Below are positions 50,701-64,000 of a stretch of 64,000 nucleotides of DNA, piece after piece; positions within the stretch are counted from its first letter, which is position 1, and each line of letters begins with the position of its first letter. The position numbers and the translations under genes were made by a program. The DNA is taken from assembly GCF_900496995.4 (NCBI RefSeq), contig NC_044012.1, forward strand, positions 5,332,001 through 5,396,000, written 5' to 3'. The notes under the pieces are model-generated. The model was not told where the DNA came from and searched no databases. It was given only the letters and a program-made list of their open reading frames with translations. This DNA is from Aquila chrysaetos chrysaetos (taxonomy: Eukaryota; Chordata; Aves; Accipitriformes; Accipitridae).

Positions 50701-53700
50701 TTTGGTCAGCTGCTAACCTCGCATACATAGCACGTCAAGGTAAAATTTTGCCAGACATACCCGAACAACTTATACTTCTAATACATATATATTAATTTTA
50801 GAAGATTAAATATCAATCATTCTTAAAGTAGACCAGTCTCCTAGGTGACCCAACCAAAATTTTCTTTCATTACTATTTATTACTAATTTGCACATATTTT
50901 CAACAATATAGTGGCATATTTAATAATTAGTGATGTGATCTTCACAGAAAAGTGTCCTGAACACTAATAATTTACACATATTGTAAAATATCTGGGGATT
51001 AAATTGCAATTCAGGAGTACACAAGTGTTAAGAGAACTACTGCTGTATTTTAGTCAAGCTCACCATGCCCTATTTTCATGGAGTAACACCTAAGAACATA
51101 GACTGGCAATGAATGAAACTGCACTTTAAATTCTTTTAAAACTAGTAGCTGGGCATGTTTATAAATACTGTTATGGATCAGAAGATAAATTTGGCTCCCA
51201 ACTGATTCTGAAGGTTAATTTTCATTATATGTAACTTCTATTTCTAATGATATAAATGGAATTTCACGCTGGAACAATATCAACTGGTTGGACTGCACTT
51301 GGAAATGCTGACACAAGACTATAGCAGAATTCAACAACCGTGCTTCAGCTTCCATGCCGCATTCAGATTTTTACAACTAGCTTGGAGAATTCAAAGATAA
51401 TCTTTGGTACATAGCTAATGCCATCTCATCATCTAGAAGGTTAGTTTGAGAACTGCAAAACTAAAAAATACATTTGCAACAGGGAAACTTATAGATGCAT
51501 TGGGGTGGAAAAAAGTGAGAACATAGGTAACAAAACACCTGAATGAAGCAATTTTTTGGACTTCAGAACTCGTGCATACCAATATTCACAAATTAAAAGG
51601 TGATAAAGACCACGTGGCTCATCTAATGACCTCCTAGAAGACCTAGGCCGCAGATACGTCATATTGATTCCTGCTCAATATATATATAATTTTTATCAAA
51701 AGACTGAGAAAAGTTTTGTTCCCAAGACACCCAACAATGAAAAAAATCACAACATAAAAGACAGCGCGCACTCACTCAGCAGCACTACTGCCCGTGCAAT
51801 TAAAGCAACCTTACGGGCAGAAATAAAGCTGATACAATTTTATGGTGAACATCAAGATTACTGTGCTTCCAAATTAATACAAACTCATCTTTGCCTTGTT
51901 CAGACCTTATTGTTTGAGTGGATCCAAATCTGATGCTCACTAGGGCTGAAGTTTATATCTACCTATCACTGAAAAAGGTCGGTTAGGAGTTGCAAGTTAA
52001 ACATGATCTTTGACCTTTTCCTTCTGCCCTGCTTGTTTGCAGCCAGATGAAGTGCAACAATAACCATGTCTATGGAAACAATCAATAAGTCAGTTCATCT
52101 TAAAAAACACAGAAATGCCCTTCCTCCAACCTCTAGCAGAACACACCACAACACACCAGCAGACCACTTTTCAATAAGAACTCACTCATACTGCCTCAAA
52201 TGACTGGCAAAATTCATGAAATTCAATAAGCAATGCTTAAACAAAGAAGCATCTGGCATCATTCCCATCGCTGCTGAGATATCACAAATTATTTATTAAA
52301 AATAAGTTATTTTAAGGATTTAAAACAGTTTCTATAAGAATATAACAATTTAACAGATATTGTTAACTTCAAAAAAAATTTATAAATGTTTTTCCTCCTA
52401 GATTACAAAATTAGCACACACATACAAACCTACTTTCATACTAAGACAGTTGCAACTGTGAAAAAGTTGCTACAGAGTCTGCCCTGACCAAGAACTGAGA
52501 GGTGAGGTTTTGGAGTTAAAACACAGAATGCAAGAAACAAAAGAGGAGTTAGTACATAGCCTTGCCCATCACTTGCAAGTCAACAAAACAGTCAATGCAG
52601 TATTTTCCTTCTGAATACAGTGTAACATTATACTCTGGGGAAAAGTCTTACTGTAAAATGAAATGCATTTTCATAAATACTGAGGGAGTGCCTCATAACT
52701 TTTGACATCACATATGTGTGGAGAATGTGCACAGGACTTTTGCAAGGACTATAAAATGTGCCAATTCCTAAATATTTGCACAGCAGCAGCACAAGGAACT
52801 CCTGTGTTCATCACACAATGGCTGTCCCATGTCAGGAATATACATACCAACGAAAGAAGCCAGGACAAATGGACAATTTGGTTATGTCTGCTCTGGAACT
52901 GAGCTTAAAAAAAAAAAAAAAAAAAAAAAAATCCCCACAAAATGAAACAAAAAGCCCACCACAGCAACAGCCTCAAACTTTAGGGTTTGATCTCCCTAAG
53001 CCCTAGCATCTTGTAGCCTCCTATTTTTTGTGATCAGTCCGAACCTAGCTGCTACTCAGCTGTCTATAAATCCTGTCCCTCCTGTAGCAACAACTTCGGG
53101 ACCTTCCAGACAAGACTTTGGGCCACCTTGTCTCATCAACACTGACAATACAGTGTTCTCACAACATTAAATGGAATCATGGAGGCTGGTGAATGAAATA
53201 TATAGCACAGGGACTGATCGTATGACAAATGAAGCATGTCCTGGAACATGCTACAAAATCCATGCACACCAAAGGTCCCCCGCCTCTAGGAACAGCAACT
53301 GGATCATCCCATTACACCTGGATACTGCAGATAAGCCCAGCTTTATACAGCAGTCTAGGTTACAGCTCCACCTCCCAAATCCACAGTTGCCGTGGTTTTT
53401 TCTTTGTTTGAGGTGGGTTTGCACCCATCTAATCCTTGAACAGGTCAATCACAACTGGGTACTGAAGAGATTTCAGGCAGGAGGAAGAAAAGCAGAGAAT
53501 TGCCTTTAACTTTGCTCTCTTCTCTTTTTCAGTTGGGTGATTAGTAATTAATTTCTTTATAATAAAAAAATTTACAGAAGCCACCCCATTGTGGGACACA
53601 CTATCATAGCACTTTTATCTTCGAGACAAGACTGTCTTTACAGAATAACTAAAACCTCAAGGGGGTTCCTCAAACCATCATCTGTGAATGCACAATGGCA

Positions 53701-55160
53701 TCAATTAAGTGCCTCTTGAAACAACAGAAGTCATAGCATGGGGAGCAAGAGAAACTGAAAATTGCTGAGGCAGCTTCATCAGGCCATGAATCCCAAATCC
53801 ATGCAAGTTTTCTGTGATCAGAAATAAAGCACTATGTATGCAGCATTTTATGCCTCAGGCAGTCACTTAGACAGAAAAACTTAACACCTCTGCACACATT
53901 TGAAAGTTAAAGTCAAGCTTACAGATGGCAAAACTCCACCCATGTAGAGATAAAGGAACTAGGAATTTCATAGTAATAACATAGTGCTAGCACAAAGAAC
54001 CAACACATACACAAATTATGACAACTGGTGTTAAATATGCCATCGAAGGACTTTGATTCTGCTCTGGCAGGAAAACACACTTGCTAATCTAACAAGTTTT
54101 CTCATCTGTAGCTCCATGTTCTTCATTTGATTAAAGCCATTAGAACGATGTACCTCTATATTTGTGCATACTATCATTCTTGGATTACATATGTTTTGGG
54201 AAAACGGCCTACATTTACAGAACACTATCATTTGACGCTATCATCTAAGTAGGACTGCAAGATTAAAAAATGGACAGTTCATTAAAAAATTCATTTCTAA
54301 GCACATTAGCAGCTGAAAGGATTTGAAAAATAATACTATACCAAAGTAAATGCTTTTCAGAATTTGAAATATGCTTCCTTTCCGCAAACAAACAGATATT
54401 TCCTACTGCATATCTTAAAACTGCTCCTTCCAGTGCCTTGAGGTTGTGAACACAGGTTCACAGGGGCTATGAATACAGGTTCACACATCGTTCCTTTCTT
54501 AAACCTTTACAAAGAGTTCAACAGGAAAAACACAACTACAGTCGCAGAGGATATTTGGTTTCAACAAAATTAACATATTATCTAGTTGTCAAAAATGTAA
54601 CAGAAAACTTTTAACAAGAGACAATACAGTATGAGCTATCAGCTGCCCAAAATATTTTATACAGTATCAGAAGTACAATCTGCTGCCTTGGGCACTGTAA
54701 CATACATGATGTGACAGTGCTGGTGTAGGAGTGCTTTTACAGCATTTAATAAATTAAAAACTCACTACCAGTTAATCTTAAGGAGCCAGGTTGTTAAAGT
54801 GGTGTGATTCCATGCATGCAAATTGTTGTGAATGTCTTATCTATAGCCTGCATACATAAATATAGTAGATGATTTATACTTGTACTTCAGGTATTGATAA
54901 TGAGAAGTGAGGTCTATCCAACTACATGCCCTCAAATTTTAAAAATCCTGGATACACAGAAGGTCTGGCCTGCACAGAGGGTATGCTTTGTACAGAATAT
55001 AAATTAAACCAGTTTTTCTTATAACAAGAAATTAAGGAAACCCATCTTTCCTCCTCCTCCTCTTCTTCCAGTCATTCAGTCTGATGAGACCGTCATTGAG
55101 TAGGATGGCCAAGATAAATTAATATCTCTTCCTGAATTGCACCATAAAGCACGCATCAAA
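47800..55160. other. region between the SDR42E1 and PLCG2 stop codons
   Basis: Holds the 3' UTRs of the two tail-to-tail genes, of unknown extent. Otherwise AT-rich sequence with no coding signal. A poly-A tract at 52906-52930 lies in a chance open frame. Confidence 0.6.
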
Positions 55161-55171
55161 GAATGATTGCT

Positions 55172-63998
<8,827 letters not shown>

Positions 63999-64000
63999 TA

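Noticed and set aside
52758-53006. Open frame with lysine run in the PLCG2 downstream region
   Set aside because: Created by the poly-A tract at about 52906-52930.

Overview
The window is vertebrate nuclear DNA, most likely from a bird and probably a neoavian one. Three things point there: split genes with consensus GT/AG junctions, small CR1-like 3'-end fragments, and a 583-bp solo LTR of a type I recognise from neoavian genomes. The gene order matches the block PLCG2 - SDR42E1 - HSD17B2 of human 16q23 (chicken chromosome 11), read in reverse. Species assignment is an inference; gene identities come from reading the exon translations.

Layout from left to right. Positions 1-12650 hold no gene I can support. 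HSD17B2 lies on the minus strand from 23575 (start codon) to 12751 (stop). Its five coding exons join in perfect phase to a 390-residue enzyme, and a TATA box stands just upstream. Positions 23700-36500 are intergenic. From about 44540 down to 36526 on the minus strand there is an apparent small gene I do not recognise. It has a first exon whose start codon sits in a perfect TISU element, an internal exon at 38271-38151, a terminal exon at 36790-36627 and a poly(A) signal about 100 bases further on. The solo LTR lies in its last intron in the same orientation. A CpG-rich promoter at 44460-44850 appears to be shared with SDR42E1. SDR42E1 runs on the plus strand with its start codon at 45154 and its stop at 47708, giving 391 residues. 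PLCG2 enters from the right edge on the minus strand. Six 3'-terminal coding exons are visible between 63925 and 55172, carrying the end of the Y catalytic half, the C2 domain and the C-terminal tail. One expected exon of about 89 bases was not found.

Two genes encode short-chain dehydrogenase/reductases. HSD17B2 is a microsomal classical SDR that inactivates sex steroids. SDR42E1 is an extended SDR of the 3-beta-HSD-like group. They diverge from one another with the unrecognised gene between them. PLCG2 is a phospholipase C signalling enzyme and is tail-to-tail with SDR42E1. The remainder is intronic or intergenic sequence with homopolymer tracts, a few microsatellites and worn transposon fragments.
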